Source of the DNA: Rodentibacter myodis
GTDB lineage: Bacteria; Pseudomonadota; Gammaproteobacteria; Enterobacterales; Pasteurellaceae
Reading direction: 5' to 3'
Length of the DNA: 64,000 bases
NCBI RefSeq assembly: GCF_001999305.1
Contig: NZ_MLHQ01000008.1
Coordinates: 62,001-126,000 of the forward strand
Under the pieces are notes generated by a model. It was not told the DNA's origin. It searched no databases and saw nothing but the letters and a program-made list of their open reading frames with translations. This document shows, one piece after another, positions 33,549 through 42,180 of this stretch (position 1 is the first letter of the stretch; each line of letters begins with the position of its first letter). The position numbers were made by a program, and so were the translations under genes.

Positions 33549-35678
33549 TTAATGTAATTGCATTTTGGAAAGCTGTTCAAACGCTTCTATCGCTTCTTTA
33601 TTCGGCTGATAATCATGTACACCTTCCCACCAAGAATCCGTCGATTGATAATTACTGCGCATATAATCGGCAAGTTGCTGTAAAGATGAAGGCATCATAT
33701 CATCTTTATCTTCAACCGGCAGTGGCATCCTAATCTTCCACAGCTGTGAGCCTTCAATTAAGGCAAAAGCCTGTCCTTTTGGTAGATTAGTAATATCCGC
33801 GGTAGAAAGCATCGGCTTTGATTTCACCGTCACCCGATCGCTCGTATTTGAACCAAAATCTTCATATGATCCCGGATTGGTGTTATCGTTTGAGCCGGAA
33901 AGCGCCATCACTTCCAGCACGCTCACTTCATGGAGATTTTTCGTTAAAACTTCCGCTGTGGCTTGTTCTTTAACCCGCAACATCACAAGAGTATTAAAGT
34001 TACCAATAATTTGTCCTGCTTTGGCTCTATCTTGGGTGCGGGCTTGGATATCAGAGATAGTTTGCGTATAAGCCGTTACTTGAATACCCGCACCACCGCC
34101 TTTGTTAATGAGGGGAATAAACTCATCACCGATTAACTCATTAAATTCATCACAATGCACATTTATCGCAATTTTACTTTGTTTCGCATTGGCTTGCTGA
34201 GGCAACCCGTCATTCACCCCAAATTTGTAAATATGGCCGGCCATCGAAACCAAATCAGCAAACATCGAATTACCGACGGCAGAAGCCACGGTTAAATCCG
34301 ATAATGCATCCAACCCGATATAGACAATACCACGTTTACGAATGACTTCTTCCCAGTCAAAGATCGGGCGCGTATCGGTAATATCCGAATAATCAGGGGA
34401 AAGTAACTCGGCAACTTTACCTGATGTTAGTTTTTCTAATAGCGGTAATAGGCTTGCCACAATCTTATCAAAATAGGTTTTATCGTAGCGTACCGCGCTA
34501 CATAGCCCATCAAGGACGGGATCAAAAATTTGTTGGTCTCGAATATATTGATCGACCGCAATAACTTCCGGACTACGTCCCCGCATCGGGAGTGATGATT
34601 TATTCGGATCAACTTTAGCGGCGGCTTCAAGAATAGTTAACCAAATTTTTTTATCTTGTCGGTCAAAATAAAATTTTGCGTAATCAAGGAAAAGTGAATC
34701 AATACTTCTCACATAGCGGGCAATTTGTTCATAGTTCGGACGGCGACCCAGTTCAACCAAGGCACGTGCAATGATATTTGTAAATCGCCAAGCAAATTCT
34801 TTAAAGGCGGCTGAATTCCCTGAACCGCTGAGTTGTCCGGAAATCCGTGAGGCGACTTCGGTGATTTTATTAAAGCGTCCTACCGCATTATAGCGAGCAG
34901 AAATATCGGGCCATCCCAAATGAAAAACATAAAATTCGTTCTCACGTCCTGCACGTTTCGCTTCGGCGTACATCCGTTTAAGAATATCCGCATCCCCTTT
35001 CGGATCAATAAATATCACCACTTCCCGCTCATCAAAAGTCTTACCGCGATGAATATCTTGTATCACAAATGTTTCGGCAAGTCGTGTTTTTCCAACCCGT
35101 GTCGTCCCCAATACTAACATATGACCAACACGGCTACTGAGAGGAACCGTTACATCCGTCTCATTTAATTCAATCCCGTGAATTGCCGGAATCCCTTCAA
35201 CCGGTGGTAACGGTCTAAATGGATTAAATCGACTGTCTTTTGAAGTCAGTTTGGCAATCAAGCTATCACGATGCTTTTTTTCGAATTCACGTACACAAGT
35301 AAACGTCTTTGAAGGAAGCATATATTTTTCAGCCGATTGCTGAAAACAATCATGTAATCGTTGCGTATGTTTTTGTTGCCAACGAAATCCCTTACCGAGA
35401 AAGAGATCTCGTTTTAACACCGGTATTTGTTTACTGGATAATGCATAATGGGGTAAACGTTTTAAATTTCGGTGATAACGTACAATTTGCCATCCTTCGT
35501 GTGCACGTTTAGCACCAATTAAACCAAATCCTGTCGCCAAACCATAACCGACGTGAGGTTGTAGTGCGACCGCCCAAGGGGCATAAGCACAAAGTCCGGC
35601 AGACATCGCACAAACGGCCGTGGTATAGAATTCAACAGGCGGACGTAATAATGCTTCAACCAGGTATTTATTACTCAT
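33549..35678 (-). CDS. traD: Type IV coupling protein TraD (TIGR03743)
   Basis: A 709-aa protein with two N-terminal membrane segments (FYTTAVCAMSAGLCAYAPWA, VGYGLATGFGLIGA). Walker A is LGTTRVGKTRLAE (about residue 193), with FIDPKGDADILKRMY, the Walker B-like NVHCDEFNELIGDEFIPLIN and GGGAGIQVTAYTQTISDIQA following. This is the hexameric ATPase that brings the relaxase-DNA complex to the channel. The relaxase itself is not in the window. Confidence 0.92.
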   Translation of the reverse strand: MSNKYLVEALLRPPVEFYTTAVCAMSAGLCAYAPWAVALQPHVGYGLATGFGLIGAKRAHEGWQIVRYHRNLKRLPHYALSSKQIPVLKRDLFLGKGFRWQQKHTQRLHDCFQQSAEKYMLPSKTFTCVREFEKKHRDSLIAKLTSKDSRFNPFRPLPPVEGIPAIHGIELNETDVTVPLSSRVGHMLVLGTTRVGKTRLAETFVIQDIHRGKTFDEREVVIFIDPKGDADILKRMYAEAKRAGRENEFYVFHLGWPDISARYNAVGRFNKITEVASRISGQLSGSGNSAAFKEFAWRFTNIIARALVELGRRPNYEQIARYVRSIDSLFLDYAKFYFDRQDKKIWLTILEAAAKVDPNKSSLPMRGRSPEVIAVDQYIRDQQIFDPVLDGLCSAVRYDKTYFDKIVASLLPLLEKLTSGKVAELLSPDYSDITDTRPIFDWEEVIRKRGIVYIGLDALSDLTVASAVGNSMFADLVSMAGHIYKFGVNDGLPQQANAKQSKIAINVHCDEFNELIGDEFIPLINKGGGAGIQVTAYTQTISDIQARTQDRAKAGQIIGNFNTLVMLRVKEQATAEVLTKNLHEVSVLEVMALSGSNDNTNPGSYEDFGSNTSDRVTVKSKPMLSTADITNLPKGQAFALIEGSQLWKIRMPLPVEDKDDMMPSSLQQLADYMRSNYQSTDSWWEGVHDYQPNKEAIEAFEQLSKMQLH

Positions 35679-35692
35679 ATTTTGCCCTCGAC

Positions 35693-36199
35693 CTACTGAC
35701 TTATCTGAGAATCCGTCATTAATAAGGGATAATGATTAATACCTATACGATCGGCAAGCGAGTCCGCTGAAACCGGCATTAGAGGTAACTTTGGTGCTAA
35801 ATCACGCAATTGAGCCAGTTCCTCAGGCGTATTGACATTAATAACCAAGCCGGTCGCTGAAAGTGTAACCAACTCTTGATAATGTGTTTTTAACCACTGT
35901 TTTGATACCTCATCAGCACCAATTAAGAAAAGAGGCATTGCACCGGGTAAATTAACTTGTTTTGACTCAACTTGACCAACCGTCCACTTATGCGATACCA
36001 CCGGAAGTAGCATATTTTCAGAAATTTCTCCCGGAATAGCATGAGGATGAACCGGCGCATTTTGCGTATGTACCGGCTGAATAGCCTCATAAAATCTGAC
36101 CGCACTTTCCCCACCTAAATCGGCAATCACCGCTAATTCTGCAAATGAAGACATAGAAAGGAGTAATCCGCCCCATAAAAAATGATTTAATTTCTTCAT
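35693..36199 (-). CDS. ICE protein, TIGR03765 (PFL_4695)
   Basis: A 168-aa exported protein. The start MKKLNHFLWGGLLLSMSSFA is preferred (GAGGA nine bases upstream). The mature part begins ELAVIADLGGESAVRFYEAI and ends PVSADSLADRIGINHYPLLM, the family pattern. Periplasmic, between the M41-like membrane protein and traD. Confidence 0.88.
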   Translation of the reverse strand: MKKLNHFLWGGLLLSMSSFAELAVIADLGGESAVRFYEAIQPVHTQNAPVHPHAIPGEISENMLLPVVSHKWTVGQVESKQVNLPGAMPLFLIGADEVSKQWLKTHYQELVTLSATGLVINVNTPEELAQLRDLAPKLPLMPVSADSLADRIGINHYPLLMTDSQISQ

Positions 36200-36213
36200 T
36201 GTTTTTGTCCTCA

Positions 36214-37203
36214 TCATCTCTCCACTTTATCATTTACTTCGCGATACTCTTCGCTCTGATGCCATTCATCACTAAATTTTTCAAAACGACCAAATGGAAA
36301 AGGAAAATCTTCCGGAAAGGTAATATGCGCTTGCTGAAAAAATTGAATAATTTCGTGGCCATATAAAATCTTTTTATCAATTAGCATCGATGTGAGTTGC
36401 TTATAGACAGGTAAATTTAAATGAAAATATGCTTGTAATAGCTGCGTTTGTTTCGCTTTTAAGGTACTCAATTTTTCTTCGTTTGCCTCAAACTCAAACC
36501 GGGACGATGGCGCAATATAAAAGATGCCTTCAAAATAGTTTTTTAAATAAACGCTAGCGCGATTGAACCATTCACCATGATCAGAAATAGAGCCTAACGA
36601 ATTATCCTGCAATAAAATACTTTCGCCCTCACGACCGGCAAGTAAGGTGAGCATTTCCCATTCAATAAATAACCGACTTTGTGTTACACGTTTAGCAGTA
36701 AAAGCGGAAACATACCCTAGACTTGCTGTGCTATCAGTATGTTCTTTCACTTCTACTTTCATAGACCGCGGCAGTTGACCTAATGCGGCATAAACCAAAA
36801 GATGACCGGCTTCGTGTGCGCCAACATATTGAATATCCTGAGGGGTCATTTTTCTATGGATAACGACGCCTCCTCCATAGCTTCTACCTTGTTCATATTC
36901 TTTTTGAAAGAAAATAGAACAAACGAAACGCACAATCTTTTCAGTGAGAACAAAAAACACTCCAACGGATAAACAAAAGCGATACAAATCCATAAAATAC
37001 CGGCGATACTCAACCGTATTAGGTTTTATTACAGCGAGCTCTGATAAGGTTGTTTCAAAATTCACCGGTAAAAAACGATATAACCAAAAGAAGCCATAGA
37101 AGGCGAGTGAGACAACAAAAGCATTTATTGTCATGATGACAACTTGACGTATAAACGGAAAAATATGATCTCTCAAATGAAAAAATAATGGTATTTTAAA
37201 CAT
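36214..37203 (-). CDS. Membrane protein with FtsH-like (M41) zinc-protease motif, no ATPase domain
   Basis: A 329-aa protein with two N-terminal membrane segments (TINAFVVSLAFYGFFWLYRF, FCLSVGVFFVLTEKIVRF). The cytoplasmic part contains YVGAHEAGHLLVYAALG (HEAGH zinc motif) and WEMLTLLAGREGESILL, then LGSISDHGEWFNRASVYLKN, where an Asp could be the third zinc ligand. The motifs and spacing match the peptidase half of FtsH, but the AAA domain between membrane and peptidase is absent. In relatives a hypothetical membrane protein occupies this slot. AGGA lies six bases before the chosen ATG. Confidence 0.7.
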   Translation of the reverse strand: MFKIPLFFHLRDHIFPFIRQVVIMTINAFVVSLAFYGFFWLYRFLPVNFETTLSELAVIKPNTVEYRRYFMDLYRFCLSVGVFFVLTEKIVRFVCSIFFQKEYEQGRSYGGGVVIHRKMTPQDIQYVGAHEAGHLLVYAALGQLPRSMKVEVKEHTDSTASLGYVSAFTAKRVTQSRLFIEWEMLTLLAGREGESILLQDNSLGSISDHGEWFNRASVYLKNYFEGIFYIAPSSRFEFEANEEKLSTLKAKQTQLLQAYFHLNLPVYKQLTSMLIDKKILYGHEIIQFFQQAHITFPEDFPFPFGRFEKFSDEWHQSEEYREVNDKVER

Positions 37204-37214
37204 CTTCATTCCTA

Positions 37215-37985
37215 CTACATTTTTGTTGGATTAACCCAAGTCATTTGAGCATCTGATGGTTCAATCCAAATAATAGACGGGTTATTGACCGTACTTTGAT
37301 GTAATGATGACATTGATCCTATTTTTGGTTTTTGCTCATATCGTGGCTTAACCCATACCATTTCAGTTTCCTTTTGGGTAACCGGTATAAAATTGGCAAT
37401 CGATTTATGGCTGTTATACCGTCCTTTTTGATAAGCAATAAATTGCTTCACGGACATTCCACGTTTCATCCCATTACGTCGCATATTTCGGATATCTTCA
37501 GCAGTTGAACGCCCTAAAATGGCACGATGTAAACCGTCTAAACCAATGTTATGCGCTAAATAGAGATTTTCATCTGTGGGCTTAATACCTCGTTCTGCAA
37601 ATTTTTCTAAATGCCAGCGAGCATAAAGTGCGGTTGCCAAGGTATTGATATAGCGATTATGACGTGGATCGAACCGGGTATTTCGATTTTTAGCCGTGAT
37701 CGGACGCATTCCAATACGGTATCCCTCAACGGTATTAGCGAGAAAATTCCAGGTTCCTACCGTAAATTGTCCAACCCCGGTGGCACCGGTAGGCGAGATA
37801 TTTCCTGTCCAACCATTTTCAATTTTAACCAGTCCCCGTAACATCGTTTCACTCACCTGATAGCGATTTGCCGATTCTTTGATGTAACCATCAATTTCAC
37901 GTCCAAATCCTTCAAATCGGGCTTGTGCAACCAACGGTAAAAAAAGAAGAACACTAAACGTTATTAATAAGCGAGACTTATCCAT
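37215..37985 (-). CDS. Lytic transglycosylase of the transfer system
   Basis: A 256-aa exported protein (signal MDKSRLLITFSVLLFLPLVA-QA). SLT-domain motifs are present: NRYQVSETMLRGLVKIENGW (catalytic Glu in KIENG), SPTGATGVGQFTVGTWNFLA, YLAHNIGLDGLHRAI. Opens peptidoglycan for the channel, like VirB1. The C-terminal tail has two similar segments ending in WVKPRYEQK and WVNPTKM. Starts within the end of the TIGR03759 gene. Confidence 0.9.
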   Translation of the reverse strand: MDKSRLLITFSVLLFLPLVAQARFEGFGREIDGYIKESANRYQVSETMLRGLVKIENGWTGNISPTGATGVGQFTVGTWNFLANTVEGYRIGMRPITAKNRNTRFDPRHNRYINTLATALYARWHLEKFAERGIKPTDENLYLAHNIGLDGLHRAILGRSTAEDIRNMRRNGMKRGMSVKQFIAYQKGRYNSHKSIANFIPVTQKETEMVWVKPRYEQKPKIGSMSSLHQSTVNNPSIIWIEPSDAQMTWVNPTKM

Positions 37986-38722
37986 TGCCCTTCTCCATCA
38001 ATGCCGAACGCCGCCGGCATTTTTCCCTTCGCATATTTCGCCCAACTCAAATTCGTGTCGTGATTTAACGTAATTTGACGTTTTTTGACTTTTTCAACAT
38101 TGATATGATTTGCTAACGCCCAATCCCGAATCTTGCTATCATCTTTTTTGCTATCTACAACATAGATATCAACTTGTGTATCGCCGGCATAATTCAGTAA
38201 TTTCATCATATCGATCACACACGCTTTGCAATCAATACGGGTGAAATAAATAATTCGCCGAATATTACCTGATTGGATCTGACTATCGCCCACTTTAAAT
38301 GGTAAAGTGTCCGGGTATAACTCGTTAAAAATCTTTGTGTAAGCAATCTGGAAAGCGATCTCTTTTTCTGCCCGCTCAAATTCTTTTTTGGCAAGTAATC
38401 GAGCATAGTGCATACGTTCTTCCTCGGTATTCGCCTCAACACCAAGTGCGGTTAAGGGATCGATATTAGGCGTCCAAATACCTCGTGCGCCTTGCTTCAT
38501 CAGCGTTTCATATTGCCGCCAATCCTGCTCGGTCAATCCCCACTCTGTCCATTTATCCTCCATTGAAGACGTCATTTGTGTTTGTTGCTGAGTTGATATT
38601 TGGGGTTGAGAAGTGATTTGCTTTGTTAAAGGGGTATTTTGAGGGGCTAAATCCGCTAACACCGGAGAACTCAACGAAAGCGAAACAAAAGAAAAAAGAA
38701 GGAGGGATTTTACGGGTTTCAT
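37964..38722 (-). CDS. ICE protein, TIGR03759 (PFL_4693)
   Basis: A 252-aa exported protein; start MKPVKSLLLFSFVSLSLSSP with GGAGCGACT upstream. The family block WTEWGLTEQDWRQYETLMKQ-GARGIWTPNIDPLTALGVEA is unmistakable. The second half has a thioredoxin-like FTRIDCKACVIDMMKLL (CKAC) and YVVDSKKDDSKIRDWALANH, suggesting a periplasmic disulfide or assembly role. The start codon can be closed by a hairpin (38720-38759). Confidence 0.9.
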   Translation of the reverse strand: MKPVKSLLLFSFVSLSLSSPVLADLAPQNTPLTKQITSQPQISTQQQTQMTSSMEDKWTEWGLTEQDWRQYETLMKQGARGIWTPNIDPLTALGVEANTEEERMHYARLLAKKEFERAEKEIAFQIAYTKIFNELYPDTLPFKVGDSQIQSGNIRRIIYFTRIDCKACVIDMMKLLNYAGDTQVDIYVVDSKKDDSKIRDWALANHINVEKVKKRQITLNHDTNLSWAKYAKGKMPAAFGIDGEGQWISLAY

Positions 38723-38759
38723 AGTCGCTCCAATAAATAAAATCATTGGTGCGACTATG
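38720..38759 (-). promoter_or_regulatory. Hairpin closing the start of the TIGR03759 gene
   Basis: GCGACTATG, which includes the ATG and the end of the RBS (complement of 38720-38728), is exactly complementary to CATAGTCGC just upstream (complement of 38751-38759). The loop is 22 bases. Confidence 0.65.
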
Positions 38760-38811
38760 CCAAAAAGGGAAAAAAATCGTAACGAGAAATTCTATCGTGA
38801 TTAGAAATAAT

Positions 38812-39498
38812 TTACTTCATACCAACATCCGCATCTACCCGTTCTTTGGGCGGAGACGGCAATGGAATCGAGGATCGTTTTTCAAAACAGACTTGACGAC
38901 GTGTATCATCAACAACCAATTCAAATGCCTCACCAACAAGCATTTGTAGCGCATCACGTAATCGCATTGCCCCAAATTTATAATGTACTTTTGGTAAAGG
39001 ACGCCCAAATAGTTGGCGGGCATCATCATCTGCCGGAAAGGCACATAAATTATAGCCAGTATTATTTAAGGTTGTCTGTAATCCTTGACGTACGGTTGCC
39101 GTATATTGTTTTTTCTTTACCGGCACATTCACATCGACCAACTGCTCCAAAAGATATTTTTGTCCGCCAATTGGTGCACTGGTTACAAGCGTATAGCGAC
39201 CATAACGAATAACTTCCGGGTATTCTTCATAGGTGGTATTTGTATAAATATCATTTCTCACTTTGCGATAAGGACTCATTTCTTGAATATTCTCTTTCCC
39301 CGGAGAGACAGTTTTTACCGTTGTACGGATGGTTGTATTCGGAATAGTGGTTGGTTGCGTTACCGTGATACTGGGTGGTGTCGGCATAGGTTCACCGGGA
39401 GAAAGCATATTTTCATCTGTGGCTACCGTTTTATTTTTTGCACATCCGGATACCATCAACAGCCCGGCAATCGTCAATACAAGAACCGTTTTTTTCAT
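38812..39498 (-). CDS. pilL: PilL-type lipoprotein of ICE type IV pilus
   Basis: A 228-aa lipoprotein (MKKTVLVLTIAGLLMVSGC, lipobox VSGC). After a Pro/Thr-rich linker comes a TcpQ/PilL-like domain (YRKVRNDIYTNTTYEEYPEV, IRYGRYTLVTSAPIGGQKYL, NLCAFPADDDARQLFGRPLP, AMRLRDALQMLVGEAFELVV, DDTRRQVCFEK). PFGI-1-class ICEs keep a short PilL (PilL2) at this place even when the other pil genes are missing, as here. Start chosen at the ATG after GAGGTGACT. Confidence 0.85.
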   Translation of the reverse strand: MKKTVLVLTIAGLLMVSGCAKNKTVATDENMLSPGEPMPTPPSITVTQPTTIPNTTIRTTVKTVSPGKENIQEMSPYRKVRNDIYTNTTYEEYPEVIRYGRYTLVTSAPIGGQKYLLEQLVDVNVPVKKKQYTATVRQGLQTTLNNTGYNLCAFPADDDARQLFGRPLPKVHYKFGAMRLRDALQMLVGEAFELVVDDTRRQVCFEKRSSIPLPSPPKERVDADVGMK

Positions 39499-39542
39499 AG
39501 TCACCTCAAGTTTTAGAGAAATAAAAAGACGGTGTTACTATG
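39496..39542 (-). promoter_or_regulatory. Hairpin closing the start of pilL
   Basis: GGTGACTATG (RBS end plus ATG, complement of 39496-39505) pairs with the upstream CATAGT-AA-CACC (complement of 39531-39542), with two bases bulged. Same design as at TIGR03759 but with gene-specific bases. Confidence 0.6.
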
Positions 39543-39601
39543 CAAAAAACAAACTTTCTTTTTAATAAAAAAACAGAAAAAAGATTTAAACAATTTTCAA
39601 G

Positions 39602-39647
39602 GATGAGGCCGTGATAACAAATTTAACTGCTGACAAAACTTTTTTCC
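39602..39647. repeat. About 45-bp direct repeat flanking traX, copy 1
   Basis: gatgaggccgtgataacaaa to the T run matches 40451-40496 with one G/A difference (gatgagaccg) in the first 45 bases. In the other copy this is the last coding part of the 111-aa hypothetical gene; here no gene surrounds it. Confidence 0.8.
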
Positions 39648-39725
39648 TAAAATATCAACCCTAACTATGGATAACTCTTAATAGAATTTGAATAATTTAT
39701 TGTTCTTCAAGTGAAGATAGAAAAA

Positions 39726-40442
39726 TCACCCAATGAAAATAAATTTTATGGTAACAATCATCAACAAGTGAATTGGGTAAAACGCGTAAAAAACAACTTT
39801 CTTCATTCGCTCTACGCCAGGTGTGCTACGACGGATACCGCTTGGAGAAAAAAGATAATAAAAAGTCACAATCAGGCTTAAAACAACAAGGTATCCTAAT
39901 CTGCTATTGAGAAATTGATAATTCATCAAACTGCCTAGCAATATACAACAGCTCATTGCAACAAGCCGATCTTGGCGAGTTTTTACTTGGAAAAAGAGAT
40001 AACAGGCTAGACAGTAAAGCAGTCCAAATAATGAATAATCAGCGTGATATGAAATAAAGAAGAAAATGGCATAAAATATTCCTTGAAGTCCATAATGGAA
40101 AATATGGCGCACTTGATATACCCAGACAACCCCAATAACGGAAAAGAACTGAAACAAGGTATTCAAACGCCCATATTCCGGATTAAAAGCCTTAAAAACA
40201 CTTTCAGAGAGTAATGCTGTAATCAACATCCAACAGAAATACTTCGAAAAATCAATATGATCTCGTGATAAATTTAACGCAATAATAAAGCCGAATGTTA
40301 AATAGGAAAATCGCCCAATAACCCGAAATAACCCTAAAGCGGGATAGTTCGCACTGAAAGCGGCACCAATATGATCAAGCACCATTGTAATCAGGGCGAG
40401 CCATTTCAACCATTCAGTTTGAGATGATGTTAAGTAAGGCAT
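39726..40442 (-). CDS. traX: TraX family protein
   Basis: A 238-aa inner-membrane protein with about eight hydrophobic segments. The TraX family start is clear: WLKWLALITMVLDHIGAAFS and LGLFRVIGRFSYLTFGFIIA (DHIG and RxxGRxxxPxF-like motifs); the end is FYAFYPIHLLMIVTIKFIFI. F-plasmid TraX acetylates pilin N-termini. It starts three bases after the upstream stop without its own ribosome-binding site and is bracketed by direct repeats of that gene's 3' end. Confidence 0.88.
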   Translation of the reverse strand: MPYLTSSQTEWLKWLALITMVLDHIGAAFSANYPALGLFRVIGRFSYLTFGFIIALNLSRDHIDFSKYFCWMLITALLSESVFKAFNPEYGRLNTLFQFFSVIGVVWVYQVRHIFHYGLQGIFYAIFFFISYHADYSLFGLLYCLACYLFFQVKTRQDRLVAMSCCILLGSLMNYQFLNSRLGYLVVLSLIVTFYYLFSPSGIRRSTPGVERMKKVVFYAFYPIHLLMIVTIKFIFIG

Positions 40443-40445
40443 AAT

Positions 40446-40781
40446 TTAATGATGAGACCGTGATAACAAATTTAACTGCTGACAAAACTTTTTCCCCACA
40501 TCGATAAGTTTTTGAGGAATAGCACCATTACATATACCACGATGCTGGTCTATTATTTTTGCGGTACACCATTTATTTGCTTTGAAATTGAAATAATAAG
40601 CGGAAATTTTTCCGGTTTTTACATTTTTCTTATACCGATAGAAATTAAAGAAGGTTAATGTAATGAACCGGCTATCTTCTTCGAATTGATAAGCGCGATA
40701 GAGCTTATATTCAAAGATTTTCGCTCTCATCGTTCTATAATATTGTGTTAATTCTTCGCTACCAAATAATACTTTTTTCAT
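40446..40781 (-). CDS. Hypothetical protein upstream of traX (111 aa)
   Basis: MKKVLFGSEELTQYYRTMRA... to KKFCQQLNLLSRSHH. Basic, with FITLTFFNFYRYKKNVKTGK and ISAYYFNFKANKW; probably soluble. Its last 14 codons recur at 39602-39647 beyond traX. A GTG 33 bases upstream is an alternative start; neither has a strong RBS. Not recognised. Confidence 0.5.
   Translation of the reverse strand: MKKVLFGSEELTQYYRTMRAKIFEYKLYRAYQFEEDSRFITLTFFNFYRYKKNVKTGKISAYYFNFKANKWCTAKIIDQHRGICNGAIPQKLIDVGKKFCQQLNLLSRSHH
40451..40496. repeat. About 45-bp direct repeat flanking traX, copy 2
   Basis: Counterpart of 39602-39647, lying within the 3' end of the 40446-40781 gene; the copies are 849 bases apart and enclose traX. 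Confidence 0.8.
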
Positions 40782-40870
40782 TTTCGTCTGATATGAAAAT
40801 ACGCCTGTTATCACATCATCTACGAATTAGCCTGCACTTTTAACAAAGAAATCAACTTGAACTTAAAATA

Positions 40871-40908
40871 AAAAAGCATACTCAATCTCTCGACTCAGTA
40901 TGCTTTTT
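40871..40908 (-). terminator. Terminator of accessory gene 40973-41563
   Basis: AAAAAGCATACT / AGTATGCTTTTT, a perfect 12-bp stem with a 14-nt loop; the T runs on both strands allow either direction. Confidence 0.85.
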
Positions 40909-40972
40909 GAAGTGTAAATCATAAATGAAAAGTTGTTTTAATACCTTTCATTGTTAGTATGGTTTCTTATGA

Positions 40973-41563
40973 TTAATATTCATAAGAAAACATAATGGTT
41001 GTTGAACTGCGATCAGCCTCTGTGATCACAAACACGGTTTCACCATTAACCGTATGAGAACTCACGACCCGACCCTGACCATTCGCACCAAGATCGTTTA
41101 ACAGCCAGTCTGATTGGCAAACATTTCCCCAATCATAATTTGATTGTTTACGGATGAGCTGATGGATATCATTATCGCTCAGTATCTCAGATACAGCGAT
41201 CGTTTGAACCACCTTACCTAATGGAAACGGTTGTTTAAACACATTTTCCGGTCTCCAGGTAAAATACCCACGACCTTCATCTTCGGCTTCCGCTGAAAAA
41301 TAAAGTGTCGTGACATTTTTCTCAGAAGTGCGGTCGGTAAATACGGTCACTTCACCAACCGGTACCCGATAGAATGAAACTATCGCTTCTGCATCCGGAT
41401 GAGGGGCAACGGTGTAGCCGTTAAATCCCATTAGTTCCGGGAAAGATTGTCCCTGCTCTTGATAGTTGACCATCAAGTCAATGGTTGAATCGCTCAACAT
41501 TTCACAGACTTTACGGGAAAGTAAAACCTGCCCAATTTCAAAAAAACGATTTTCTTTACACAT
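40973..41563 (-). CDS. Hypothetical ICE/plasmid protein with duplicated domain (196 aa)
   Basis: The C-terminal half (GKVVQTIAVSEILSDNDIHQ, NYDWGNVCQSDWLLNDLGAN, FVITEADRSSTTIMFSYEY) matches a widespread plasmid protein, often mislabelled as a restriction subunit, with the pattern DWGxxxxxDWxxND...V(I)TEADRSxTTxLxPxEY. The N-terminal half starts with a related EIGQVLLSRKVCEMLSDSTI segment, so the domain may be duplicated. Function unknown. Confidence 0.65.
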   Translation of the reverse strand: MCKENRFFEIGQVLLSRKVCEMLSDSTIDLMVNYQEQGQSFPELMGFNGYTVAPHPDAEAIVSFYRVPVGEVTVFTDRTSEKNVTTLYFSAEAEDEGRGYFTWRPENVFKQPFPLGKVVQTIAVSEILSDNDIHQLIRKQSNYDWGNVCQSDWLLNDLGANGQGRVVSSHTVNGETVFVITEADRSSTTIMFSYEY

Positions 41564-41640
41564 AGAAGTTTCTCCTAAAATTTTAATTGGTTTAAAAGTA
41601 AAGGGAAGCTTCCACCTTGAGGGAAGATTTCCCCCAAGGG
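41564..41640 (-). promoter_or_regulatory. RBS-pairing structured leader (family copy 6)
   Basis: The RBS strand GGAGAAACTTCT (complement of 41564-41575) faces GGAAGCTTCCC (complement of 41603-41613); the GAAG/CTTC part is gene-specific and matched. Upstream CCTTGGGGGAA-ATC-TTCCCTCAAGG is the family hairpin. Confidence 0.65.
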
Positions 41641-41735
41641 TAAGTTTTCGTTAGCTCTTCATAATGAGCGTGATATTGTTAAAGTAATGACGCGTTGACT
41701 TCCTCAAGTGAGTTGAGTGATATGAAGACATTACC

Positions 41736-42053
41736 TCAGATAAGTTGATAAGTGTAAATGCCGTTACTTGGTACTGTCACACTTAATCGGTTAAAAAAAC
41801 GATAAAGAATTTCAAATACCATATCACTGCCACAACCTTTAATCACAATCACATTACTACTGCCATTGTTCTGGATTTTCTCGTCTATCACATTGGCAAT
41901 ATCTTTACTGATGTTAATCAATCTTTCATCAATATTGATGTAGAACGCAATATGACGAACCAGACGGTTACGGCTCACTTTTTTTACCGCTGCACTGATG
42001 ATATATCGCTCATTTTTATGGCGAATTAAATAATCAACCACGTTTAAGTTCAT
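41736..42053 (-). CDS. Hypothetical protein (105 aa)
   Basis: MNLNVVDYLIRHKNERYIIS... Start set by GAGGAGAATATCA. An alpha/beta protein with a strand-turn SSNVIVIKGCGSDMVFEILY. Not recognised. Translated from one of the two leaders with an exact RBS match. Confidence 0.55.
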   Translation of the reverse strand: MNLNVVDYLIRHKNERYIISAAVKKVSRNRLVRHIAFYINIDERLINISKDIANVIDEKIQNNGSSNVIVIKGCGSDMVFEILYRFFNRLSVTVPSNGIYTYQLI

Positions 42054-42117
42054 TGATATTCTCCTCATATTTATTAGGAGAATATCTCCCATAGGGAAAA
42101 TATTCCCCTATGGGTAA
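42054..42117 (-). promoter_or_regulatory. RBS-pairing structured leader (family copy 7, perfect match)
   Basis: The RBS strand GGAGAATATC (complement of 42055-42064) and GATATTCTCC (complement of 42077-42086) are exact 10-base complements. Upstream, CCCATAGGGGAATATTTTCCCTATGGG is a strong hairpin whose 5' arm contains GGGGAATAT, able to pair with the same anti-RBS strand. Confidence 0.8.
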
Positions 42118-42180
42118 CGTTTTAATCAAAATAACACTGACGGCTAAAACGCAGTCAAAATTGACCGCACTTTTAAGTCA

